Source of the DNA: Fibrobacter sp.
GTDB taxonomy: Bacteria; Fibrobacterota; Fibrobacteria; Fibrobacterales; Fibrobacteraceae
Reading direction: 5' to 3'
DNA length: 26,590 bases
Assembly (NCBI GenBank): GCA_017550445.1
Contig: JAFZOV010000185.1
Location: 1 to 26,590 of the forward strand
Both the position numbers and the translations under genes were made by a program. Below are positions 16,449 through 23,491 of this stretch, one piece after another; the stretch's first letter is position 1, and each line of letters opens with the position of its first letter. The notes under the pieces were generated by a model. It did no database searches. It saw only the letters and a list, made by a program, of their open reading frames with translations, and had not been told where the DNA came from.

Positions 16449-17279
16449 TTACCACGAATTCTTTTTCCCGAAACTGCTGCCGCCGAAACTGCCCCCTAGG
16501 CCTCCGCCAAAACCTCCGCCGAAACCTCTCGGGCTGCTTCCGAAACCGCCGATGAATCCTGTTTCGGGTTCATCCTTTTTCTTGTTCTTGATGGCGCCTC
16601 CGAACAGGAACCAGAAGATTCCGTTGCCGCGGCCACCGCTGAACCTTGCCATCAGCAGTAAAAACGATACAAAGAGAATGAATAAAATCATGAGCGAAGA
16701 CGTGCTGTTCTCGCTTATCTTGTATGGCGTTTCGTCGATGTCGAGCTTGATGCCTTTTGCTTTTGCTCCCATCTGGGCGATTGCGTAAGAAAGAGAAAGG
16801 ATTCCTTCGCCATAGTTGTATTCGCGGAAGGCAGGAAGCAAGGTCTTCTTCTGGATTTTTGCAAGAGCCTTTTCGCTGTAATACTTTTCTGCGTTGGGAG
16901 TTACTACGATATTTTTCCAATGCTGTTTCTGTGAGACGAAAATCATGACGCCTTCGCCGCTTTCTTTACCGAGCTGCCATGCATCAGCCGTACTTTGTGC
17001 GTATTTGTCGCCTTTTTCAAACTGATTGGTGTGTCCGATGTCATCTACGATGACGCAGGTGAGTTCAATACCTGTTTTCTGGTAGAGCTTGTCTGCTAAG
17101 TCATCGAAAAGTCGCGTTTCAGACGGGTTTAGCAGGTGGTTGTCGTCATAAATTTTGCTTTCTGAAGGCTTTTGCGGAAATCTGGGCGTGTCTAGAGGTG
17201 CTTCTGCCATTGCCCCGAGAGCAAAGCTCAGGCATAGAACGGCAATAACACGAATGGAAAAACGCTTTTTTTCAAACAT
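16449..17279 (-). CDS. TPM-domain membrane protein (TPM_phosphatase family)
   Basis: 276 residues. A signal peptide (residues 1-25, ending FALGAMA) is followed by a TPM (TLP18.3/Psb32/MOLO-1) domain of about 120 residues: KIYDDNHLLNPSETRLFDDL, GIELTCVIVDDIG, then GEGVMIFVSQKQHWKNIVVT. A transmembrane helix (SLMILFILFVSFLLLMA) and a Gly-rich cytoplasmic tail (RGFGGGFGGGLGGSFGG) follow. This architecture is that of the YgcG-like proteins, where the domain faces the periplasm. The domain has been linked to phosphatase activity in plants, but the bacterial role is unsettled. It heads the operon with the nucleotidyltransferase-like and UreE-like genes. No ribosome site is visible; a TATATTT element sits eight bases before the start. 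Confidence 0.85.
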   Translation of the reverse strand: MFEKKRFSIRVIAVLCLSFALGAMAEAPLDTPRFPQKPSESKIYDDNHLLNPSETRLFDDLADKLYQKTGIELTCVIVDDIGHTNQFEKGDKYAQSTADAWQLGKESGEGVMIFVSQKQHWKNIVVTPNAEKYYSEKALAKIQKKTLLPAFREYNYGEGILSLSYAIAQMGAKAKGIKLDIDETPYKISENSTSSLMILFILFVSFLLLMARFSGGRGNGIFWFLFGGAIKNKKKDEPETGFIGGFGSSPRGFGGGFGGGLGGSFGGSSFGKKNSW

Positions 17280-17287
17280 TACTTAGA

Positions 17288-17294
17288 AAATATA
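17288..17294 (-). promoter_or_regulatory. TATATTT -10-like element of the TPM operon
   Basis: On the minus strand TATATTT ends only eight bases before ATG 17279. If it is the -10 hexamer, transcription would start at or next to the start codon, matching the lack of a ribosome site. Confidence 0.4.
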
Positions 17295-17361
17295 AAGTTT
17301 ATTTCGAAAAAGGTGCGCGTGAACTTAATTTTTCATACGTTTTTGACAATAAAGTTTATTT
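17292..17361. repeat. Two copies of ATAAAGTTTATTT between divergent genes
   Basis: The 13-base sequence occurs at 17292-17304 and 17349-17361, 57 bases apart. Each is nearly palindromic (ATAAA-G-TTTAT). They lie in the 220-base space between the TPM operon and the hydrolase gene. The left copy overlaps the TPM -10-like element. This arrangement would suit a shared operator. A further direct repeat, GGAATAT at 17376 and 17391, follows. Confidence 0.45.
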
Positions 17362-17456
17362 GTATCTTACGAAATGGAATATTCCCGATTGGAATATGAA
17401 AAAGGGAAGATTTTAATTTTTTTTTGTAATAAGTGTTCTATTCAAAAAAAACTCTA

Positions 17457-17463
17457 TATATTT
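17457..17463 (+). promoter_or_regulatory. TATATTT -10-like element of the hydrolase gene
   Basis: TATATTT lies 11 bases before ATG 17475 and 36 bases before ATG 17500. It is preceded at 18 bases by GTGTTC (17433-17438), a hexamer also found upstream of the TATATTT at 24532. Confidence 0.4.
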
Positions 17464-17474
17464 AGGAGTGGGTT

Positions 17475-17561
17475 ATGAACAGAACAATAGGATTGGATTA
17501 TGAACGAGAAATGGACATGGCTTCCGGATTTTGCCTCGGATATGGGGATATGGGAAGATGA
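17475..17561 (+). other. Possible 28-codon upstream frame overlapping the hydrolase start
   Basis: ATG 17475 has its own GGAG site and opens a 28-residue frame in a different phase, ending TGA at 17559-17561, inside the hydrolase gene. The initiation region TAGGAGTGGGTTATGAAC (17463-17480) is repeated almost exactly as TAGGATTGGATTATGAAC (17488-17505), which carries the real start. It may be a simple duplication by-product or a translation-regulating leader frame. Confidence 0.3.
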
Positions 17562-18138
17562 TCTGATCGGCATTGCGCCTGATGCAGAACATGTTTTTGT
17601 GACATACGAAGACATGGTGTCTGTTCTTGATAATATTTATGCTTTGCCTGGTATTGCCGAGGCGTCTACCGTTGTGGGGTGGGGTTTTGGAGCTTTTGTT
17701 CTTTTGAAAAATGCTGACAAACGCCCCAAAAACCAGAAATGGATTTTGCTTGCCCCCTATGCAGATTATTGCTCTGAACACAGTGAGTGGAATGCCGAAA
17801 ATTTGTCGTTTATAGCTCATCAGACAAAGACTGCCGTAGATGCGACATTGAATGCCTTCTATGAGCTGATTGAAAATGAATTTGGTGAGTGGCAAGACGA
17901 TTGGATGAAAGCTGCAAAGGCTATCAATCCTGAAGCCTTGTTTAAGGGGCTCTCGTATATTGCGAAAAACCGAATCGATTCGCCGGTCCCAATCACGGGC
18001 GAAACCCAGGTGCTCTATGGCCGCATGGACGGAGCTGTTCCTCCGGCTATGACGTTAGAACTCAAGGAGTTCTTGCCTGGAGTGGAATTCAAGGAGCGTC
18101 CCAAGGCGGGGCACTGGCCGCCCATGCTTCTGTTCTAG
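17500..18138 (+). CDS. BioH-like alpha/beta hydrolase lacking the nucleophile serine
   Basis: 212 residues, cytoplasmic. Its layout is that of small carboxylesterases such as BioH/BioG (pimeloyl-ACP methyl ester esterase): WLPDFASDMGIWEDDL at the N-terminus, the nucleophile elbow at VVGWGFGAFVLL, a helical cap, then VLYGRMDGAVPP with the acid Asp, and KAGHWPPML with the His. The elbow should read G-x-S-x-G, but the Ser codon is GGT (Gly). The acid and base residues remain. So it is either an inactive binding protein or works without a Ser nucleophile. A biotin role is suggested only by resemblance; no bio genes are near. Its stop overlaps that of the convergent lnt gene by four bases. Confidence 0.7.
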   Translation: MNEKWTWLPDFASDMGIWEDDLIGIAPDAEHVFVTYEDMVSVLDNIYALPGIAEASTVVGWGFGAFVLLKNADKRPKNQKWILLAPYADYCSEHSEWNAENLSFIAHQTKTAVDATLNAFYELIENEFGEWQDDWMKAAKAINPEALFKGLSYIAKNRIDSPVPITGETQVLYGRMDGAVPPAMTLELKEFLPGVEFKERPKAGHWPPMLLF

Positions 18139-20078
18139 CAGGCTTTTCGCCTTCTAATGGCACTTAACAGTGCGGTTAGCAGGTAAACGGCAAAGAACAG
18201 GAGCAGGGAAATTTCAACAGTATCGCCGATGTGGCTGTAAAGGGTGTCGCGGGTCTTGAGCGGCACCTTTCTCTGTACAACGCGGTCGGTGAAAATCTGG
18301 GTGTTCTTGTCGAAGTGGCCGTACTGGTCGATATATGCGGTAACGCCGCTGTTGGCAAGGCGTGCCACGGGCATGCCGTTTTCGATGGCGCGGTAGCGGA
18401 TTAGGTTCAGATGCTGATAGGGTGCTGTGCTCCGGCCGAACCAGCCGTCGTTCGTGATGTTGACCATGAGGCGGGAGCCTTCGCGAATGGCTGCACGTAC
18501 CAGATCGCCGAAGATGGCGTCGTAGCAAATGTAGGGGGTCCATTGGAACGGTTTGTAGACGGGGGTTTCCTTGCCTGCGACAAAGTCGCCTTCGCCCAAG
18601 TCAACATAGTTCAGAATGGGGAATACTTCGTCGAACGGGATTCGTTCGCTGAAGGGGACCAGGTGCTTTTTGATGTAGCGTTCCGGGAATTTGGAAACTC
18701 CCGGCGTAAACAGGAAGGAGGCGTTGTAGATGTCGAACTTGCGGATGCTTCCGCGGGGATTGCGACGGTAATCCAGGGCGCCTGCCAGAAGCTGTGCGTT
18801 TTTCTGGTCGGCTACTTTGTGAAGTCGTTCGATGACACCGGGTTGACGGCGGATATGGTCGGGAATGGCGGTCTCTGCAAGCACGATTAAGTCGGCGTGT
18901 TCCTGGATGCTGTCGTTCACCATGCCGACGGTCTTGTTCACGATGGAATCAAAACGGTCCTTGCTCCATTTGGCGCCTTGTGCAATGCTGGGCTGCACCA
19001 GGGCTATAGACGGGTTGCCTTCATTCTCGGCTCCGTAAAAAGGCTGGGCTTCGGCTTTAGAAAGAACAACGGTTCCCTGGACGAGTAGCAGAACAAAGAT
19101 GGCGACAGGAACTGCCAAAACGGGAATGGCCTTTTTGATGTCTTGAACCTTGCAAAGCGTATGGGCCACGGCCTGGTTCGAAGCTACAATCAGGATGGTG
19201 TAGCCAAAGATGCCGATGAAGGGGAGCATCTGCAAAAGTTCAAGGCTGTTTCCGAAAACGTAACCCAGGTGACTCCACGGAAAGGCGAAGTCGCCGTAAG
19301 TGCGCGTCATTTCTAGGCCGGCATAGAATACGGGGTAAAGAACCAGAAGAATGGGACGGATTTTAGCGGGAGCGTCTTTGGCCAAGGTGTAGATGTATCC
19401 GGCCAAGGTGTTGTAGGCGCTAAAGAAGGCAATGAGCAGGAACAAGCCGAAGAGAATCAGCCCTGACGGAGCTGTTTCTACATGCATCACGTTGTAAATC
19501 CAATAGTAATTGATGGTGTTGTAGAGCATGCCCGACCAGAAGGTGGCAAATAGGGCTTGCCCGCGGCAGAATCGGTTCAAGACGATGAACCAGGGAACCA
19601 GAATCAATAGCGCCGCAGGGCCCAGGGGCATGGGCGGGTAGGCTAAAGCGAATAGACCCCATGCAAAGCAAGAAAGAATCAGTGCCGTACGGGATTCTTT
19701 TGCCTTGATGTGTCTAAAGTTCCAATGGGCAAAAAGAATCAGCCAAAAGAGTCCGATGGGGCCGGAGGTCAAGATGATTTGAATCAGTCCGGCGTGCCCC
19801 ACTTTGTTTGTGTCGCCAATGTTGTAATCAAGGGCTAAAAACAGGAACGAGAGCAGGGCGAATGCGTATAGGGCGGGCTTGTAATTTTTGCGGATGTTCC
19901 TAAAAAACAAAAAGGGAATGGAAACGAGCAAAGGTAAATATTGCGCCCCGTGGGTGTAGAGCCCGGGGGTATTAGGGCGCAGTGCAAAGGCGACTGTCTC
20001 TGCAATCAAAACGAGTGCAACAAAAATCCAATATACTTTAGGACGATTTACAAAGCACGATTTAATTCTGTTTAGCAT
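18135..20078 (-). CDS. lnt: Apolipoprotein N-acyltransferase
   Basis: 647-residue inner-membrane enzyme that adds the third acyl chain to the N-terminal cysteine of lipoproteins. The N-terminal half is hydrophobic, with about nine or ten membrane segments. The C-terminal half is the nitrilase-like domain with the expected triad: E402 (VLAETAIP), K470 (YIKKHLVPFSE) and C518 (YICYDAIFGD), and the NITNDGWFG segment after it. It is longer than E. coli Lnt (512) because of about 120 extra N-terminal residues containing several additional membrane segments. It matters locally because several lipoproteins are encoded here. It follows rsmI by 29 bases on the same strand. Ribosome site weak. Confidence 0.95.
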   Translation of the reverse strand: MLNRIKSCFVNRPKVYWIFVALVLIAETVAFALRPNTPGLYTHGAQYLPLLVSIPFLFFRNIRKNYKPALYAFALLSFLFLALDYNIGDTNKVGHAGLIQIILTSGPIGLFWLILFAHWNFRHIKAKESRTALILSCFAWGLFALAYPPMPLGPAALLILVPWFIVLNRFCRGQALFATFWSGMLYNTINYYWIYNVMHVETAPSGLILFGLFLLIAFFSAYNTLAGYIYTLAKDAPAKIRPILLVLYPVFYAGLEMTRTYGDFAFPWSHLGYVFGNSLELLQMLPFIGIFGYTILIVASNQAVAHTLCKVQDIKKAIPVLAVPVAIFVLLLVQGTVVLSKAEAQPFYGAENEGNPSIALVQPSIAQGAKWSKDRFDSIVNKTVGMVNDSIQEHADLIVLAETAIPDHIRRQPGVIERLHKVADQKNAQLLAGALDYRRNPRGSIRKFDIYNASFLFTPGVSKFPERYIKKHLVPFSERIPFDEVFPILNYVDLGEGDFVAGKETPVYKPFQWTPYICYDAIFGDLVRAAIREGSRLMVNITNDGWFGRSTAPYQHLNLIRYRAIENGMPVARLANSGVTAYIDQYGHFDKNTQIFTDRVVQRKVPLKTRDTLYSHIGDTVEISLLLFFAVYLLTALLSAIRRRKAC

Positions 20079-20107
20079 ACGATTCTTTCTTCTGAATTCT
20101 AAACTAT

Positions 20108-20791
20108 TTACAGGCCGCTTTTGTCTTGGGGATTGAATAGGAGTACAAATTCCCCTTTGGGCGGGTGGGCCTTGAAATGGGCCGAAATTTCGGCGGGCGT
20201 TCCAATGAGGTGTTCTTCGAATTTTTTGGTGAGCTCACGCATCAGGGCAATCTTGATTTCGCCAAAGACCTGGCCGATTTCTTCCACAAACTTGTCGATG
20301 TTGTGGGGGCTAGCGTAAAAAATCTGGGTCGCTTCTTCGTCTTTCAGTTTTTCTAACAGGTGAATGCGCTGTGCGCTTTTTTTGGGCGAAAAATACTGGA
20401 AGGTAAAGTGGTCGGTGGGCATGCCGCTTGAAACGAGGGCGGTTATCATGGCGCAAGGACCGGGGATTGCTCGCACGTCAATACCTTCCCGGACACATTC
20501 ACGAACTAGGTTGAATGCGGGATCTGCTACGCCCGGGGTTCCTGCGTCGCTTACCAGAGCGATGTCGCCTTCGTTCTTTAAAAATTCCACATATTTGGGC
20601 GTCACTTTTTCTTTGTTGAAGTCATGGTAGGCTTCCATGGGAGTGTTGATGCCGAAATTGTCGAACAGCACGCGAGTGTGACGGGTGTCTTCGGCCAATA
20701 CCAGCGGCACTTCTTTTAAAATCCGCACGGCACGGTAGGTGATATCTTCCATGTTCCCAATAGGGGTCGCGACGATATAGAGAGTGTGCAT
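20108..20791 (-). CDS. rsmI: 16S rRNA (cytidine-1402-2'-O)-methyltransferase
   Basis: Tetrapyrrole-methylase-fold SAM enzyme that methylates the ribose of C1402 in the 30S decoding centre. Signatures: YIVATPIGNMEDITYRA at the N-terminus, VLAEDTRHTRVLFDNFGI, VSDAGTPGVADPAF, and AIPGPCAMITAL. At 227 residues it is shorter than the E. coli protein (about 285); it stops after the GEFVLLF strand and so lacks the usual C-terminal extension. It starts one base after the stop of the lipoprotein gene and lacks a ribosome site, so coupling is likely. Confidence 0.95.
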   Translation of the reverse strand: MHTLYIVATPIGNMEDITYRAVRILKEVPLVLAEDTRHTRVLFDNFGINTPMEAYHDFNKEKVTPKYVEFLKNEGDIALVSDAGTPGVADPAFNLVRECVREGIDVRAIPGPCAMITALVSSGMPTDHFTFQYFSPKKSAQRIHLLEKLKDEEATQIFYASPHNIDKFVEEIGQVFGEIKIALMRELTKKFEEHLIGTPAEISAHFKAHPPKGEFVLLFNPQDKSGL

Positions 20792-20792
20792 A

Positions 20793-21347
20793 TTAGTAGT
20801 CTTGCGCTAGGTTTAAGTCGGTGCTGCGGCCGAGATGTGTTTCGAATTTCAGTCGTTCCAAAAGTTTGCGGTGCATTTCCTGAGATGCGTCATTGACGAG
20901 GTCTGCGCGCATACGGCCGTACCAGAATGCTTGAACATGTTCGCTTTCTTCGAATTCTACTTTGAACGTCAGCGACCCGTGGCAGAAAATTTGTGCTTCC
21001 ATGTGATAGAACCATGTCTCACTTACTGGGAGTATGGGCCAAAAGGGAATGATGGTGGCGCCTATATTCCAGGAGCTGGGCTTGCTGTCGGGAGAAACAC
21101 TTGCTTTGATATGGGCGACTCCCCGGCAACTTTCCAAGGGGTAACTGACGGTATCTACGGCTAGGGAATAGGCTCTTTGCAAATTCGAGTCTAGGTAAGA
21201 TGTGTTTTCGCCCAAAGAAAGGGTAATCGGTTCGAAGAATGGTTTGGTCCTCGGATATTCTTGCAAATCGTACTTTGTTAAGCTGACGGAGCAACCTATA
21301 AGAAACAGGGTGCTTATGAGCAAGCCGATGTGGACGCGGTAAACCAT
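20793..21347 (-). CDS. Hypothetical lipoprotein upstream of rsmI
   Basis: 184 residues from ATG 21347. I prefer this start because it yields a compact signal with a lipobox (LLISTLFLIGC, Cys19); the frame is open to ATG 21395, which would cross the start region of the divergent lpxH. The mature protein is mostly beta with a WNIGATIIPFWPILPVSETW segment and a charged C-terminal helix. I do not recognise a family. No ribosome site is visible. It is co-directional with rsmI and lnt and 56 bases from the divergent lpxH, so both genes must share a very short promoter region. Confidence 0.75.
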   Translation of the reverse strand: MVYRVHIGLLISTLFLIGCSVSLTKYDLQEYPRTKPFFEPITLSLGENTSYLDSNLQRAYSLAVDTVSYPLESCRGVAHIKASVSPDSKPSSWNIGATIIPFWPILPVSETWFYHMEAQIFCHGSLTFKVEFEESEHVQAFWYGRMRADLVNDASQEMHRKLLERLKFETHLGRSTDLNLAQDY

Positions 21348-21403
21348 TAATAAAAAGATAGTTATTCGCTGTGTGGTTTTCTGAATTACTATCATTGTTT
21401 ATA

Positions 21404-22135
21404 ATGAATCTGCCTGCTTATTTTATTTCGGATGCGCATCTCGGGGTGAACCCGCCGGGGGCTATTCCTGACCGTGAAAAGGCTCTAGTCTCGTTCTTGG
21501 AATCGATGACGGGCAAAGCCTCGCATTTGGTCATTGTGGGCGATTTGTTTGAATTCTGGTACGAATACAACGATTACGTGTGCCGTAATCATTTTGATTT
21601 GTTCTTTGCCATGCGCGAACTGGTGAAATCAGGTTGCGAAGTTCACTTGTTACAAGGCAATCATGACTTTGCCTATGGCGATTTCTTCCCGAAAACAATC
21701 GGGGTACAGGTCCATAAGGAGCTTGTTTTAGAAATTCAGGGGAAACGGGTGTATTTCCGCCATGGTGATGGTGTGGCTAAGTCCGACTTCGGTTACCGGT
21801 TGTTTCGCCGGATCCTTGATTTTCCGCTGAATCGGTTCCTGTTCCGTCAGATTCATCCGGATTGGGGAATGGCTTTGGCACGGTTTGTGGGGCGCAGCAG
21901 TCGAAAGGTGGGCGAATCCCGCGTCATTAAAATGGACGAATACCTGCTCTGGGCGAACCGAATGCTCAAAAAGACCGGTTCCAGCTGCTGTATTCTGGGA
22001 CACCACCATGTTTCGGGTATTTGGAACGTGGAAAACGGTGTCGTCGCCTCTGCCGGGGACTGGATGAAAAAACTCTCCTACATCCAGATGGATGCAGGAG
22101 AGTTAAGTCTCAAAGAGTTTGAAATTTCGGTTTAG
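21404..22135 (+). CDS. lpxH: UDP-2,3-diacylglucosamine diphosphatase
   Basis: 243 residues, matching LpxH (about 240). It cleaves UDP-2,3-diacylglucosamine to lipid X and UMP in lipid A synthesis at the inner face of the membrane. Calcineurin-type metallophosphatase motifs are complete: D10-x-H12 (SDAHLG), G46-D47 (VGDLFEFW), GNHD (85-88), H120-GD and GHHH (199-202). ATG 21404 is chosen because the protein then begins just before the first motif, as in the family; ATG 21371 is possible. A TATAAT overlaps the start codon. The other lipid A genes are not in the window. Its 3' end contains the terminator of the convergent operon and overlaps the next gene's stop by four bases. Confidence 0.92.
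   Translation: MNLPAYFISDAHLGVNPPGAIPDREKALVSFLESMTGKASHLVIVGDLFEFWYEYNDYVCRNHFDLFFAMRELVKSGCEVHLLQGNHDFAYGDFFPKTIGVQVHKELVLEIQGKRVYFRHGDGVAKSDFGYRLFRRILDFPLNRFLFRQIHPDWGMALARFVGRSSRKVGESRVIKMDEYLLWANRMLKKTGSSCCILGHHHVSGIWNVENGVVASAGDWMKKLSYIQMDAGELSLKEFEISV
22067..22104 (-). terminator. Terminator of the convergent minus-strand operon, embedded in lpxH
   Basis: AACTCTCCT (22071-22079) pairs with AGGAGAGTT (22096-22104), and CATCC with GGATG inside it, across one A-C mismatch and an AGAT loop. On the minus strand the stem runs into six T, so it ends transcripts of the gene stopping at 22132. The sequence is also lpxH coding sequence. Confidence 0.8.
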
Positions 22136-22581
22136 TTTGCGTCCTGTGCGCCTGCACGGGATTCCGTGGACTTCATCATCTTCTTGCTGGCGTTTTCACC
22201 CCAGATCCAAGCGACGAGGTCGGTGTTTGCAAATCTATCCCACAAGTCGTCAACCCAGCACCAGTGATGGGTTACTCCCTTGTCGTCGGTAATAGTCCAT
22301 TTTTCCGGGGTAGCGGAGAAGGTCATCTTGATCGGCTGGGCTTCGCTGTAGCTGCCGTATTCGTTCGGCGTTGCTGCGGGAGGGTCGATCTCGATGGTCC
22401 AGGACTTACCTTCGGTTCTTTTGTAGATACCGACATTGTACACTATAAGGAGTGCGCCGACAATGATGGCTCCCTTGAAGTTCTTCTTTGACAAGAAAAA
22501 AATCAAGAGCATAAGCAACAAAACCGCTACTGCGCCCAGATTATAGTGCGTCGTATAAAACAACTTAAGAATGTCGATCAT
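22132..22581 (-). CDS. Hypothetical protein with two membrane segments
   Basis: 149 residues. Two N-terminal hydrophobic helices (LGAVAVLLLMLLIFFL and AIIVGALLIVYNVGIY) form a short hairpin. A soluble domain of ~85 residues with a Trp/Asp-rich part (THHWCWVDDLWDRFANTDLVAW) follows. No family is recognised. It is 16 bases downstream of the gene for the duplicated-domain protein and shares its operon and terminator, so the two may act together. Its stop overlaps that of lpxH. Confidence 0.75.
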   Translation of the reverse strand: MIDILKLFYTTHYNLGAVAVLLLMLLIFFLSKKNFKGAIIVGALLIVYNVGIYKRTEGKSWTIEIDPPAATPNEYGSYSEAQPIKMTFSATPEKWTITDDKGVTHHWCWVDDLWDRFANTDLVAWIWGENASKKMMKSTESRAGAQDAN

Positions 22582-22597
22582 GGGAGACTCCGACTAA

Positions 22598-23347
22598 TTA
22601 TTTCTTGGAACCTTTTTCGGCAGCCTTCTGCTCGGCGACCAGCGCGGCGACACTGAAAGTAATCGTCTTGCCTTCGACCTTGCATTCGGTACGGAAACTC
22701 TGCTTGGGGAGAGCAAGTCCGTGAGAAGAGAAGGTGCCCATGAAAGAGGCGTTTGCGTGGCTTGCAATGGTGCGCACGTTGATGAAGCCCTTGTCCTTGC
22801 TAAAGGACAGCTTGAAGACCTTCTTGACGCGGTCGTAATCGGCGATCATGGTCTTGTTCACCTGGGTATTCACGGCGTCTCTCGTATGGCGGTCGAAAAT
22901 GATGGTTCCGCGAGAGTCGATGGAGAGCATGGTCTTGTTTGCGATGGAGTTGCGGCAAGCGATCAATTTCCACGGACCTTTTTTCTTAGTAGAATTCTTG
23001 CTCGTGAAGATGTACTTGTTGCCTTCTTTTTCCAATTCGTACGGACCGGTTACGATTTTTTCGCCGATGGCGTTCAGTGCGCCCTTAAAGTAAAGGAACT
23101 TGGATTTGGTGGAATTAACGCCCACGATAAAACGGAACGACGTGGTTTTCGCTTCCTTGGTGGGCGTGATAGCGACTCGCTTGCCCACAGGGTCGACTTC
23201 GATATCGGCATAAGGACCGATTTCAATGACTTCGCCCTTCTTGGAGGATTCTTGCTTTGCCATCTTGTCGAGCTTCATCGTTTTGATGGCCTGATCCGGA
23301 AAACGCAGAAAACCGCGAATATCCATTTTTACAATGATCGTTTCCAT
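22598..23347 (-). CDS. Hypothetical protein with two repeated, AbrB-like units
   Basis: 249 residues from ATG 23347, chosen over ATG 23380 because GAGGTG precedes it. There is no signal peptide. The protein appears to hold two copies of one domain. The first begins VKMDIRGFLRFPDQAIKTM and continues ADIEVDPVGKRVAITP; the second begins LSIDSRGTIIFDRHTRDAV and continues VFKLSFSKDKGFINVRTI. Each is followed by a T/N-x-S-F beta segment. The pattern I-D-x-R-G-x-(I/L)-x-(F/P) then a helix, then strand-turn-strand recalls the looped-hinge fold of AbrB/MraZ DNA-binding proteins, but I do not recognise the family. The C-terminus is Lys/Ala-rich. Confidence 0.7.
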   Translation of the reverse strand: METIIVKMDIRGFLRFPDQAIKTMKLDKMAKQESSKKGEVIEIGPYADIEVDPVGKRVAITPTKEAKTTSFRFIVGVNSTKSKFLYFKGALNAIGEKIVTGPYELEKEGNKYIFTSKNSTKKKGPWKLIACRNSIANKTMLSIDSRGTIIFDRHTRDAVNTQVNKTMIADYDRVKKVFKLSFSKDKGFINVRTIASHANASFMGTFSSHGLALPKQSFRTECKVEGKTITFSVAALVAEQKAAEKGSKK

Positions 23348-23491
23348 AAACACCTCTTTTTGTTTATTTGTGGTTTTCAAAGTAAACTAATAATTTTTTT
23401 TTATCTAGGCAATGCAGATAAGAAAAAAACATTAAAATCTGTTCCCAAAAAGTTTTTTTTGTGCGGAATCTCACACAGAAATTGTCCATTT

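Noticed and set aside
17343..17368. TTGACA followed by TATCTT as a promoter
   Set aside because: The -35 match is perfect, but the spacing to TATCTT is only 14 bases, and no good -10 occurs at 16-18 bases. TATATTT at 17457 is a better candidate.
18100..18134. GGCGG/CCGCC hairpin at the hydrolase-lnt junction
   Set aside because: The stem is only 5 bp with no T-tract; it is more likely simple coding sequence (AGHWPP codons).
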